DNA of 64,000 bases, taken from assembly GCA_016191435.1 (NCBI GenBank), contig JACPOQ010000051.1, positions 62,001-126,000 of the forward strand. Direction: 5' to 3'. Source of the DNA: Chloroflexota bacterium. Its GTDB lineage: Bacteria; Chloroflexota; Dehalococcoidia; Tepidiformales; Tepidiformaceae. This document shows, in pieces, positions 45,112-53,954 of the stretch. Both the position numbers and the translations under genes were made by a program. The notes under the pieces were generated by a model. The model saw only the letters and a program-made list of their open reading frames with translations, was not told where the DNA came from and did not search any database. How positions within the stretch are numbered: the first letter of the stretch is position 1; the number at the start of each line of letters is the position of its first letter.

Positions 45112-46698
45112 CTAGTGCCGGAAGTGCCGCGTGCCCGTGAGCACCATCGCCACGCCGTACTGGTTGCAGCAATCGATGCCGTCCTGGTCCCGCATGCTCC
45201 CGCCGGGGTGGATGATCGCCGCGACGCCCGCCTGGCAGGCCTTCTCGATGGAATCGCCCCACGCGAACGGGAAGAAGGCGTCGCTGGCGAGCGCAGCACC
45301 CGCCACCTCCGCGCCGGCTTTCTCCATCGCGATCTCGACGCTCTTCACGCGGTTCGGCTGGCCGCTGCCCATGCCGAGGAGGCGCCCATCCTTCGCAACC
45401 GTGATGGCGTTGCTCTTGACGTGCTTCACGCAGCGCCAGGCGAAGCGCAGGTCTTCGAACTCCTGGCCGGTGGGGACGCGCTCCGTGACCACGCGGAAGT
45501 CGATATCGTCGGGGCCGAGCTCGTCCATATCCTGCACGAGCCAGCCGCCGCCCACCTGGCGGTAGGAGCGCCCACCCTTCGTCCGCGGCAGCGCTTCGAG
45601 GATGCGCAGGTCTTTCGACTTCCCCTTGAGCAGCGCCAGGCCTTCGGGCGTGTAGCCGGGCGCGATCACGATTTCGTAGAACATGCGCGTCGTGCCGTCG
45701 TTCGGGCTGCGGAACTCGCGCAGCTCGCGTGCGAGTTCCTCCCCGACTTCGCGGTTGAAGGCGACGATGCCCCCGAAGGCGCTCGTGGCATCGGCCTGCA
45801 CGGCGAGGCGGTAGGCCTCCAGCAGGTCGGTGCGGGAGGCCGCGCCGCAGGGGTTGGTGTGCTTCACGACCACGCAGGTCGGGTCGGGGAAGTCGTTGAC
45901 GGCGTTCCAGGCGGCGTCGGCATCGAGGTAGTTGTTGTAGGACATCTCCTTGCCGTGGTGCTGGTTGGCCGAGGCGATGCCCCCGCGGCCGAACTCCGCG
46001 AGCGAGGTATCGAGGTAGAAGGCGGCCGATTGGTGCGGGTTCTCGCCGTACCGCAATGCCGCTTCGGCCTCCATCGGCAGGGTGAGCGCGGGCGGCGCGG
46101 AGTCCGCACCGCCGCCGGCCTGGCATTGGTCCCAGAGCCATTCGGAGACGGCGCTGTCGTAGCTGGCGACGTGCTGGAAGGCCTGCCACGCAAGCCGCAG
46201 GCGCTCGGCCGCGGAGATGCCACCGGCCGCGAGCTGCGTGAGCACGCCGTCGTAGTCGTTCGGGCGCACGACGACGATTACGTCGCGGTGGTTCTTCGCG
46301 GCGGCACGCAACATCGCCGGCCCGCCGATATCGATGTTCTCGATGGCGTCTTCGAACGTCACCCCGCCGGGCCGCGTGACAGTCGCATAGAAGGGGTAGA
46401 GGTTGTTCACGACCATATCGATGGGGGCGAGGTGGTGCTCGGCGAGGGCCGCCATGTGCGCCGGCAGGTCGCGGCGCGCGAGGATGCCGCCGTGGACGCC
46501 GGGGTGCAGCGTTTTCACGCGCCCATCGAGGATCTCCGGAAAGCCCGTCACCTCCTCGACCTTCGCCACCGGGATGCCGGCCGCCTGCAGCGCGGCGAAG
46601 GTGCCGCCCGTGGAGATCAGCTCCCAGCCGAGGGCGACCAGGCCGCGGGCGAAGTCCTCGATGCCGGTCTTGTCGTAGACGCCGATCAGTGCGCGCAT
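45112..46698 (-). CDS. purH: Bifunctional AICAR transformylase/IMP cyclohydrolase
   Basis: Catalyses the last two steps of IMP synthesis. The 528-residue product has the N-terminal MGS-like cyclohydrolase domain (RALIGVYDKTGIEDFARGLV, LISTGGTFAAL, RVKTLHPGVHGGILARRD) and the C-terminal transformylase domain (RYGENPHQSAAFYLD, VVVKHTNPCGAA with the catalytic Lys-His, SDAFFPFAWGDSIEKACQAG). Length and motifs are complete. It stands alone, divergent from metH across a 455-base spacer. Confidence 0.97.
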   Translation of the reverse strand: MRALIGVYDKTGIEDFARGLVALGWELISTGGTFAALQAAGIPVAKVEEVTGFPEILDGRVKTLHPGVHGGILARRDLPAHMAALAEHHLAPIDMVVNNLYPFYATVTRPGGVTFEDAIENIDIGGPAMLRAAAKNHRDVIVVVRPNDYDGVLTQLAAGGISAAERLRLAWQAFQHVASYDSAVSEWLWDQCQAGGGADSAPPALTLPMEAEAALRYGENPHQSAAFYLDTSLAEFGRGGIASANQHHGKEMSYNNYLDADAAWNAVNDFPDPTCVVVKHTNPCGAASRTDLLEAYRLAVQADATSAFGGIVAFNREVGEELARELREFRSPNDGTTRMFYEIVIAPGYTPEGLALLKGKSKDLRILEALPRTKGGRSYRQVGGGWLVQDMDELGPDDIDFRVVTERVPTGQEFEDLRFAWRCVKHVKSNAITVAKDGRLLGMGSGQPNRVKSVEIAMEKAGAEVAGAALASDAFFPFAWGDSIEKACQAGVAAIIHPGGSMRDQDGIDCCNQYGVAMVLTGTRHFRH

Positions 46699-47153
46699 CG
46701 CCGTGGCCTCCTACCGTTTGCTGCGCCGGGCCATCGCGTCCTCGGGTTGCCCCTCGGCGCTCAGGACTCGGCACTCATGACTCGGTTAAGGCCCAGGCGA
46801 GCGGCCCGCGTAATCGCGATCGATGCCGGGCTCCCCCGCGGTACTCCGCGCGTCGCCAGTCGCCCGACGGCACCAGTATACGCTGGGGGCGGCATGTGTG
46901 GCGTCTGATTGGGTGCGTGCAGCCTCGAACCTCATTGCCGGTGGCCCATTCGCGTTCCGGCCAACGCCGAACGCCCGTCGCGCCTGCTATACTCGCACCA
47001 TGGCAACCGTCTCCCGGCAGACGATGACCGCCACGGTGGTGGCCGCAGCGCGCGAGGCGACGCCCGCGCGCTCCTTGATGTCGCGCTAGCCAGCCCCAAC
47101 AATCCCCCCGCCCTCGAACCCACGACACGATCCTGTACGCTGGATGTGCTTCT
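46699..47153. other. Divergent spacer between purH and metH
   Basis: A 455-base spacer. A degenerate heptamer array (GCGCTCA, GGACTCG, GCACTCA, TGACTCG) lies at 46758-46785. TATACT at 46988-46993 lies six bases before a 29-codon frame (46999-47088, MATVSRQTMTATVVAAARE), which could be a leaderless peptide upstream of metH. I see no cobalamin or SAM riboswitch. Confidence 0.45.
46758..46785. repeat. Degenerate heptamer array, ACTCAGG type
   Basis: Four seven-base units (GCGCTCA, GGACTCG, GCACTCA, TGACTCG) upstream of purH. Confidence 0.65.
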
Positions 47154-50100
47154 ATGTACGTTCCCCTGGACCACCCCCTGCTCCACCGTCTGCGCGAGCG
47201 CGTGCTCTTTTCCGCCGGCCCCATCGGCTCGACGCTGCTCAGCTTCAACCTCAAGCCCGCCGATTTCACCGCCTACGCGGGCACCGACCGCGAAGAGACC
47301 CACGACGGCTGCCCCGAGTGGCTCAACGTCGCGAATCCAGCAGTCCTGCACCGTATCTACCGTATGTTCTACGCGGCTGGCTGCGACGCGGTCGACGCCT
47401 GCAGTTTTGGCGCGAACGAGATCGTGCTTGCCGAGTTCGGGCTTGCCGCGCGCACGCGCGAGCTGAACCGCCTCGCCGCACAGGTCATCAACGAAGTCCG
47501 CGACGCGTTCGCCACGCCCGAGTGGCCGCGGTACAGCTTCGGCACCATCGGCCCTGGCACCAAGCTGCCTTCGCTCGGGCAGGCCACGTGGGACGAGCTC
47601 GTGCACAGCTATCACGAACAGGCGCTGGGCCTGATCGAAGGCGGCATCGACGTCCTCAAGGTCGAGACCTGCCAGGACCTGCTGCAGACGAAGGCCGCGC
47701 TCGCCGGCTGCGCCGACGCCATGGCCGAGGCTGGCGTGCGCCTCCCGGTCATCGCGAGCGTCACCATCGAGACCACGGGCACGATGCTGCTCGGCAGCGA
47801 CATCGCCTGTGCCCTTACCGTGATCGAAGCGCTCGATACGGTGGACATCATCGGCATCAACTGCGCTACCGGGCCGGAGCAGATGGTCGAGCATGTACGC
47901 TACCTGGCGGAGAACAGCCGCCGGCCGGTGTTCGTCGGGCCCAATGCGGGGCTGCCCGAGGTGGTGGACGGCCAGGCGTGCTATAGCCTGACGCCGGGAG
48001 AGTTCGCCCGCTACCAGAAGATCTTCGTGGATGAGTTCGGCACGAACATCGCCGCCGGCTGCTGCGGCACCTCTCCCGCGATGTTCGAGGCGGCCATCGC
48101 CGCCATCGGCCGCCGCCCCCCGAAGCACCGCCCCTCCGCGGCGGCGTTCCTGGCGAATCCACTCGGGACTCGGAACTCGGAACTCGGAACTTCCTGCGCC
48201 TCCCTGTACACCTCCGTCCCCATCCGCCAGGAGACCTCGTTCCTGGTCATTGGTGAGCGCATGAACGCGACCGGCTCGCGCGCCTTCCGCGACCTGCTCC
48301 TTGCCGGTGACCTCGATGGCATGGTCGCGCTCGCGAAGGAGCAGACGGCCGAGGGCGCACACGTACTCGACGTCATGGTCGACTACGTCGGGCGCAACGG
48401 CGTGCCCGACATGGAGGCGCTCGTAGGCGTCCTGCGCACCCAATCGACGCTGCCGCTCGTGTTCGATTCGACCGAAGTCGCGGTCGTCGAGACGGCGCTG
48501 AAGCTGTATGGCGGCAAGGCCATCGTCAACTCCATCAACCTGGAGGACGGCGAGCGCAAGATCACGAAGCTGCTGCCGATTATCCGGCGCCACGGCGCCG
48601 CCGCCATCGCGCTCGTGATCGACGAAGAGGGCCAGGCGCGCACGACGGAGTGGAAGCTGCGCGTCGCCCACCGCATCTATGACATCGCCGTCAACCGGTA
48701 TGGCCTCGAACCAGGCGACCTGATCTTCGACATGCTGACGTTCCCGCTCAGTGGCGGGCAGGAGGACCTGCGCAAGGACGCGATGGAGACGCTCGAGGCG
48801 ATCCGCCGCGTGAAGCAGGAACTGCCGGGGGTGAACACGGTGCTCGGCGTCTCGAACGTGTCGTTCGGGCTGAAGCCCCCGGCGCGGCGCGTGCTCAACT
48901 CGGTGTTCCTGCACGAAGCCGTGGAGGCGGGCCTCGACGCCGCGATCGTGAACGCGAAACAGATCCTGCCGCTTAACCGCATCCCGGAGGAGCAGCTCAA
49001 GACCGCGCTGGACCTCATCTACGACCGCCGTGTGCCCGCCGCCGACGGTGGCGAGGGCGGCTACGACCCGCTCACGCACTTCCTCTCGCTCTTTGAAGGC
49101 GTCGAGAGCGAAAAGGCGGCGAAAGTCGACCGCACGCTCTTGCCCGTCGAGGAGCGGCTCAAGCAGCGCATCGTCGATGGCGACCGCCGCGGCATCGACG
49201 CCGACCTCGACGAAGCGCTCGGCCGCATGGATCCGCTGACCATCATCAACACGCACCTGCTCGAGGGCATGCGCGTGGTCGGCGACCTCTTCGGCTCGGG
49301 CAAGATGCAGCTCCCGTTCGTACTCCAGAGCGCGGAGACGATGAAGACCGCGGTCGCGCACCTGGAGCCGTACATGGAAAAGAGCGACGGCGGCGGCAAG
49401 GGCCGGATCGTGCTCGCCACCGTGCGCGGCGACGTCCACGACATCGGCAAGAACCTCGTCGACATCATCCTTTCGAACAACGGGTACACGACCTACAACA
49501 TCGGCATCAAGCAGCCGATCCAGAGCATCATCGAAAAGGCCCAGGAGGTGGGTGCCGACGCCATCGGCCTGAGCGGGCTGCTGGTGAAGAGCACCGTCGT
49601 CATGCGCGAGGACCTGGAGGAGCTGAACGCGCGCGAGCTCTTCCACATACCGGTGCTGCTCGGCGGGGCGGCGCTCACGCGCAAGTACGTCGAAAGCGAC
49701 CTGCGCGGGGTCTACCGGGGCAACGTGTTCTACTGCCAGGACGCGTTCGAAGGGCTCGCGACGATGGACACCGTGATGGCCGCGATCGCGGCCGGCGAGC
49801 CGATCCCGGTGCTCACGCGCGGCGGCCAACGGGTGCCCGCGGCCGTCGGCAGCGGCAACGATAGCGGCTATGACGAGGTGCGCGTCACCACGCCGCCTAT
49901 CGGCCCGGCGCCCGGCGGCCACGACCCCACGACTGCGTACGTGCGTAGCGACATCCGCCGCGACGTGCCGGTGCCGCACCCGCCGTTCTGGGGCTCACGC
50001 GTGGTTCGCGGTCTGCCCCTGCGCGACATCTTCCCGTACGTGAACGAGACGGCGCTCTTCCGCGGCCAGTGGCAGTACCAGCGCGGCGGCCGCGGCGAGG

Positions 50101-50780
50101 CCGAGTACGCCGCCTTCATCGAGGAAGAGGTGCGGCCCGTGTTCCGCCGCCTCCAGGACCGCGCCATCGCCGAGCACCTGCTCGTGCCGCAGGTGGTCTA
50201 CGGCTGGTATCGCTGCCAGGCCGACAAGAACGACGTGCTGGTCTGGCCCGAAGTGGACGGCGCCGGCAAGGCCACGGGCGAGCCGGTGCGCTTTACGTTC
50301 CCACGCCAGCCTTCGGGCCGCCGCCTCTGCATCGCCGATTTCTTCCGCGACAAGGAATCGGGCGAGTACGACACCATCGGCTTCAGCCTGGTGACCATGG
50401 GGCCGCGCGCCACAGAATTCGCGCAGGAGCTGTTCGGGCGGCATGAGTACAAGGACTACCTGCATTTCCACGGGTTCGCGGTGGAGACCGCCGAGGCGCT
50501 GGCCGAGCTCTGGCACAAGCGCATGCGCGACGAGCTCGGCATTGCCGGCGAGGATGCCCCGACCGTGAAGGGACTGTTCCAGCAAGGCTACCGCGGCTCG
50601 CGCTACGCGTTCGGCTACCCCGCCTGCCCGGACCTCGAACAGCAGGCGGGCATCGCCCAACTCCTGGACCCCGGCCGCATCGGCGTCGAGCTCGGGGAAA
50701 CGTTCCAGTGGCACCCGGAGCAGTCCACGAGCGCCGTTATCGTGCATCACCCCGAGGCGCGCTACTTCGTTATCAAGTAG
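47154..50780 (+). CDS. metH: Cobalamin-dependent methionine synthase
   Basis: Methylates homocysteine from 5-methyl-THF via cobalamin; 1208 residues with all four modules. The homocysteine domain has zinc ligands C237 (GINCATGP), C303 and C304 (AAGCCGTSP). The pterin domain starts about residue 358 (TSFLVIGERMNATGSRAF). The B12 domain has the ligand H762 in GDVHDIGKNLVDI. The C-terminal SAM-binding reactivation domain ends PEQSTSAVIVHHPEARYFVI. A heptamer repeat array (48161-48195) encodes PLGTRNSELGTS in the linker between the first two modules. No flavodoxin partner gene is adjacent. Confidence 0.96.
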   Translation: MYVPLDHPLLHRLRERVLFSAGPIGSTLLSFNLKPADFTAYAGTDREETHDGCPEWLNVANPAVLHRIYRMFYAAGCDAVDACSFGANEIVLAEFGLAARTRELNRLAAQVINEVRDAFATPEWPRYSFGTIGPGTKLPSLGQATWDELVHSYHEQALGLIEGGIDVLKVETCQDLLQTKAALAGCADAMAEAGVRLPVIASVTIETTGTMLLGSDIACALTVIEALDTVDIIGINCATGPEQMVEHVRYLAENSRRPVFVGPNAGLPEVVDGQACYSLTPGEFARYQKIFVDEFGTNIAAGCCGTSPAMFEAAIAAIGRRPPKHRPSAAAFLANPLGTRNSELGTSCASLYTSVPIRQETSFLVIGERMNATGSRAFRDLLLAGDLDGMVALAKEQTAEGAHVLDVMVDYVGRNGVPDMEALVGVLRTQSTLPLVFDSTEVAVVETALKLYGGKAIVNSINLEDGERKITKLLPIIRRHGAAAIALVIDEEGQARTTEWKLRVAHRIYDIAVNRYGLEPGDLIFDMLTFPLSGGQEDLRKDAMETLEAIRRVKQELPGVNTVLGVSNVSFGLKPPARRVLNSVFLHEAVEAGLDAAIVNAKQILPLNRIPEEQLKTALDLIYDRRVPAADGGEGGYDPLTHFLSLFEGVESEKAAKVDRTLLPVEERLKQRIVDGDRRGIDADLDEALGRMDPLTIINTHLLEGMRVVGDLFGSGKMQLPFVLQSAETMKTAVAHLEPYMEKSDGGGKGRIVLATVRGDVHDIGKNLVDIILSNNGYTTYNIGIKQPIQSIIEKAQEVGADAIGLSGLLVKSTVVMREDLEELNARELFHIPVLLGGAALTRKYVESDLRGVYRGNVFYCQDAFEGLATMDTVMAAIAAGEPIPVLTRGGQRVPAAVGSGNDSGYDEVRVTTPPIGPAPGGHDPTTAYVRSDIRRDVPVPHPPFWGSRVVRGLPLRDIFPYVNETALFRGQWQYQRGGRGEAEYAAFIEEEVRPVFRRLQDRAIAEHLLVPQVVYGWYRCQADKNDVLVWPEVDGAGKATGEPVRFTFPRQPSGRRLCIADFFRDKESGEYDTIGFSLVTMGPRATEFAQELFGRHEYKDYLHFHGFAVETAEALAELWHKRMRDELGIAGEDAPTVKGLFQQGYRGSRYAFGYPACPDLEQQAGIAQLLDPGRIGVELGETFQWHPEQSTSAVIVHHPEARYFVIK
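48161..48195. repeat. Heptamer array inside metH
   Basis: ACTCGGG, three ACTCGGA units and ACTTCCT, in frame within the metH coding sequence. Three seven-base units make 21 bases, so the array can expand or contract in threes without shifting the frame. It falls in an interdomain linker. Confidence 0.88.
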
Positions 50781-50797
50781 GGCGGGACACGGCCCCC

Positions 50798-51003
50798 AAC
50801 GGAACCGCGCGCGTAAGCAAGCGGCCAAACGCGTGCCGCCGCACGCACGTTTCGTGCTTGGGCAACACACGTGACGCCCGGCGCCCCTGATGGGTGAGCG
50901 CCGTGGTCACGCAGGCGCGCCCGGCGATGGAGGCGTCGCGCGGCCCGGGACGAGATCGGCCGGAGTTCGGTTTTGGCCGCTTGCTTACGCGCGCGGTTCC
51001 GTT
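50798..51003. repeat. REP-type element A with long inverted ends
   Basis: The left end (AACGGAACCGCGCGCGTAAG then CAAGCGGCCAAA, 50798-50829) is the reverse complement of the right end (50971-51003, TTTTGGCCGCTTGCTTACGC then GCGCGGTTCCGTT). The 140-base interior is repeated at 51.6-51.9 kb. It directly follows metH and precedes the transposase on its 3' side. Confidence 0.88.
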
Positions 51004-51040
51004 ACGCGCACGCGCGGCCTTCCGTTTCATGGGGGTTCCG

Positions 51041-51532
51041 TTACGCGTGCGGGCGCGCGTGATCCTGTTCGTAGAGCACGTAGTGCTTGGCCACGGCGAC
51101 GTGTTCGTCGGTCCACAGGTGGCGCGTGCTGCCATGGCGCGACCAGATGTGGACGCCCGGCGACGCGAGGCCGCACTCCCTTAGCCGGCGGGTACACCAC
51201 GCTTTGAAGTCGTTGAGGACGCGTTCGGGCGGCGCGGTCGCGGTCACGACGACGTGGACGTGATTCGTCCGAACGTTGATGGCGAAGAGATTCCAGCCGC
51301 GCGTCTCGCACACCTCGAGGATGGTTCGCTTCACGACACCTCGTTGGGCGGCGGTCAGTTCCACCGGAGGACCGTGGCGTTGCTGCCGTTCCCATTCCCT
51401 CCGCGCGGGATTGGCCTCGACTGCCTGAGAGTCGAACGCGTTCGTTCGCCTGTCAACAGATCCGCGGTCATCGCCGTGGAGCCAGGTGCCATGACAGCGG
51501 AACGTAATGAAGTAAGCCAACGCGTCGGACAT
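51041..51532 (-). mobile_element. REP-associated Y1 (HUH) transposase
   Basis: Single-domain transposase of 163 residues in the IS200-like/RAYT class, which cleaves and joins single-stranded DNA at palindromic ends. Seen: the start ALAYFITFRCHGTWLHGDDR typical of this branch, the HUH metal motif in TNHVHVVV, and the catalytic tyrosine probably in VAKHYVLYEQD. The gene is intact. It is bracketed by the palindromic repeats at 50798-51003 and 51603-51966, and its stop codon lies inside another copy of the repeat end (GGTTCCGTTACGCG). A domesticated RAYT acting on nearby REPs is the likely reading. Confidence 0.9.
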
Positions 51533-51602
51533 CGGCGGATTCTAGCGGTGCGGGACCGCCACCCCATAACGGGACGCCGCCCGCTACGGGACACGGCCCG
51601 CA

Positions 51603-51966
51603 ACGGAACCGCGCGCGTAAGCAAGCGGCCGAACGCGTGCCACTGCGCGCACGTTTCGAGCTTGGGCAACACACGTGACGCCCGGCGCCTCGATGGGTGT
51701 CCGCCATGGGTCCCGCAGGCGCGCCCGGCGATGGAGGCGTCGCGAGGCCCGGGACGAGATCGGCCGGAGTTCGGCCAAACGCGTGCCACTGCGCGCACGG
51801 TTCCGGGTTCGGCAACGTAACGCCCCGCCGCCGGCAGCGGGGTCGCCCCTGATGGGTGAGCGCCGTGGTCACGCAGGCGCGCCCGGCGATGGAGGCGTCG
51901 GGAGGCCCGGGACGGGCTCGGCCGGAGTTCGGTTTTGGCCGCTTGCTTACGCGCGCGGTTCCGTTA
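51603..51966. repeat. REP-type elements B and C, tandem and partly recombined
   Basis: Two further copies of the ~200-base repeat. B keeps the left palindromic end (51603-51632) but loses its right end at about 51774, where it re-enters the CCAAACGCGTGCCACTGCGC segment. C lacks its left end and keeps the right end (51932-51964). Together they carry one intact pair of outer ends with a duplicated interior. The rest of 51533-52009 holds no gene that I can support. Confidence 0.82.
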
Positions 51967-52009
51967 CGCGCTGCTCCGTTACGAGAGCCGTCCGCCGCCC
52001 GGACCGCCG

Positions 52010-52216
52010 CTAGCGACGGCGGCCGCGGTTGCGGGCGTTGCCGGCGCCGAGAATCGGCGAACCAGCCCCCAGCAGGTACCCGAAGTCGTACCAGTTGCCG
52101 CCGCGGGCGGCGTTGTAGAAGGGGAAGCGATCCCAGCCGCCGAAGACGTGCACGATGAGCACGATCCACGCGGTCAGCCCGTTCCAGAATCCCCAGAGCA
52201 AGTCCTGCCACCACAT
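52010..52216 (-). CDS. Small conserved membrane protein (68 aa)
   Basis: One membrane helix (LLWGFWNGLTAWIVLIVHVF) after MWWQD, then GGWDRFPFYNAARGGNWYDF and GYLLGAGSPILGAGN, and a basic C-terminal tail. The aromatic-rich pattern looks like a conserved family of short membrane proteins that I believe occurs in several phyla, without known function. It has a reasonable ribosome-binding sequence (AGGAGGG) upstream. Confidence 0.7.
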   Translation of the reverse strand: MWWQDLLWGFWNGLTAWIVLIVHVFGGWDRFPFYNAARGGNWYDFGYLLGAGSPILGAGNARNRGRRR

Positions 52217-52405
52217 GGCGCGCCCTCCTGGTGTTCGCCGAGACCGGTCGCGACCAGCATCGCCGTCATGGCCGGGAGCCCGCGAGCGCCGGGCGGTCCC
52301 GGAACGGGGGCCGGTGGTCCATTGGATGGCGACGATACGCCGGCGCCGCGGTACGTGGGCAGGGGCACGTTGGTCCCAGCCGGTAGCGCCGGCCGAGGGG
52401 CGCAG

Positions 52406-53191
52406 CTACCGGGCGGGGGCCGCGGCCGTCTCCTCGAGGTGCGCGGTCCAGGCCGCGTGGATCGAGTCGAAGAGCTCATCCGCCATGTAGGCGTGCCCCT
52501 TCGCGTTCAGGTGCAGCCCGTCGCCGGCCTGCAGCTCGCGCGGGCGGCTCATTTCGCGCCACTCGGGCGTCTCGCGACCGATGTAGCGCACCCGCAGCTG
52601 GGCGCACAGGCTTTCGAGCGCGAGGTGCACCTGCAGCCGCTTCTTCTCCTTGCGGAGATGTTCGCGCCGCGTGATCCCCGTCTTCGAACGACCGAACGGG
52701 CCCTTCACCATCAGCACCGTGTGCTCCTTGCGGTAAACGACGCGGATCGCTTCGGAGACGCTGGCGATGACCTGTTCGCAGGTGAAGTTCGTGTCCCCGC
52801 CGATGGTCGCCTGCCCCCACGAGCGCAGCGTCCGGAAGATGGCGTTGTGCGACCAGCGCTTGCTCTCGGCGAAACGCTTGCCGGCCTCGCCCGCCGCCGG
52901 CCCGAGGCGTCCAAAGATGCGCCTGAACCGCAGCGGCAGCGACTCATAGGAGAACGTGAAGCTCGTGACGTTGATGTAGACCATGTCGGGCTCGGTGTCG
53001 TCGACCCAGCGCTTGAGCACCTGGGGCATCCGCGGCGTTGGCCAGAGGCTGCGGGCCACGATCTCCACCGGCTCGCCCAGCGCCTCCGCCAGCCGCTCGC
53101 GCAGGATGTCGTTGCGGCGGGGCGCGCCATCGGTCCAGTCGCCCATGTCGTTGCTGTTGCCGAGGAGGAGCAGCTTCACGCCGCGAAGCAT
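52406..53191 (-). CDS. SGNH/GDSL-like hydrolase
   Basis: About 261 residues of the SGNH hydrolase superfamily (esterases/lipases). The start KLLLLGNSNDMGDW carries block I with the nucleophile position in GNS-ND, and the catalytic Asp-His pair is in AGDGLHLNAKGHAYMADELF. The middle has VYINVTSFTFSYESLPLRF, unlike the usual GxND block, so block III is divergent. No signal peptide is seen; the enzyme is probably cytoplasmic. The substrate is unknown. ATG at 53191 is preferred over an in-frame start at 53212. Confidence 0.8.
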   Translation of the reverse strand: MLRGVKLLLLGNSNDMGDWTDGAPRRNDILRERLAEALGEPVEIVARSLWPTPRMPQVLKRWVDDTEPDMVYINVTSFTFSYESLPLRFRRIFGRLGPAAGEAGKRFAESKRWSHNAIFRTLRSWGQATIGGDTNFTCEQVIASVSEAIRVVYRKEHTVLMVKGPFGRSKTGITRREHLRKEKKRLQVHLALESLCAQLRVRYIGRETPEWREMSRPRELQAGDGLHLNAKGHAYMADELFDSIHAAWTAHLEETAAAPAR

Positions 53192-53385
53192 ACCGGGCGC
53201 GGCGGCCGGCACAAGGTTCGTTGGCGAGCGTAAGAGGCGGGCCGGTGCGAGATGCCGGAGACCCCTCGCTGCGGTCGCTTCGCCAACTCGCCACGGTTCC
53301 GTTAGGGCGCGGCCCTTGCCGTTGACGCCGGCGCATAGCTCGCATGGGATGCTTTCCCACGGGCTGCACGCGAGGAGGTACCTTC

Positions 53386-53670
53386 ATGCCGGCGATCGCC
53401 ACACGGCCGGCGCCGCCCGCCCGGTACGCGCATCCGCTGGACCAGCGCTGGACGCTCACACTCGCGCCCGGCGTGGAGCTGCAGACGGTGTTCGTCGCGA
53501 GCCTGCAGCAATGGCGGCTCCTCGCGGGCGATGGTGTAGTCACTGTGCGGGCGTTCCTCGACGGCGCCAGCACGCTCGCGGAAGCGCTCAGTGCGACCGA
53601 GACCCTGTGGAACGAGCGCTTCGCCAGCCCGCCTGCGCACCCGGCCCGGGCGCGCACCATCGCCGGATAG
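53386..53670 (+). CDS. Hypothetical protein (94 aa)
   Basis: Unrecognised product with a clear ribosome-binding sequence (GAGGAGG, eight bases before ATG at 53386). Sequence: a Pro/Ala-rich start, then PLDQRWTLTLAPGVELQTVF followed by VASLQQWRLLAGDGVVTVRA, suggesting a small beta fold. No membrane segment. Its stop is followed at once by a short GTTGGGC/GCTGGCC heptamer pair and a CCGGTTG/CAACCGG hairpin (53704-53720). Confidence 0.55.
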   Translation: MPAIATRPAPPARYAHPLDQRWTLTLAPGVELQTVFVASLQQWRLLAGDGVVTVRAFLDGASTLAEALSATETLWNERFASPPAHPARARTIAG

Positions 53671-53673
53671 GGC

Positions 53674-53687
53674 GTTGGGCGCTGGCC
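53674..53687. repeat. Short heptamer pair next to a stop codon
   Basis: GTTGGGC, GCTGGCC directly after the 94-aa gene. Minimal member of the second array family. Confidence 0.5.
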
Positions 53688-53954
53688 GGCCCACCGGCGT
53701 GGACCGGTTGTCACAACCGGCGCCGGGCATCGCCAGTTGGCCGTTCGCGGCCCGCAGGGTGAATTCGTAGATCGGGATGGCTGCGGCGTCCCGTTGGGCC
53801 TGGCATGCCCCGAGCGCACAAGAATTCAGCCAGAAACGAGGGACCGGACAGCACCCCGTCCACAGGTCAACTCCACCCGCGGCCCCAATCACAGTCCATG
53901 GTGACGGACGCCAGCCGGTGCCGGTGGTGTCCAAGTACGTTGGCCCATCTAACC

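Noticed and set aside
46932-49979. A 1015-codon open frame on the minus strand, antisense to metH
   Set aside because: Same effect; the plus strand has all four MetH modules with catalytic residues.
53302-53934. A 210-codon minus-strand frame next to the 94-aa gene, with IPIYEFTLRAANGQL near its start
   Set aside because: Arg/Pro-rich for most of its length, lacks a ribosome-binding site and overlaps the plus-strand gene with the better signal; left as unassigned.
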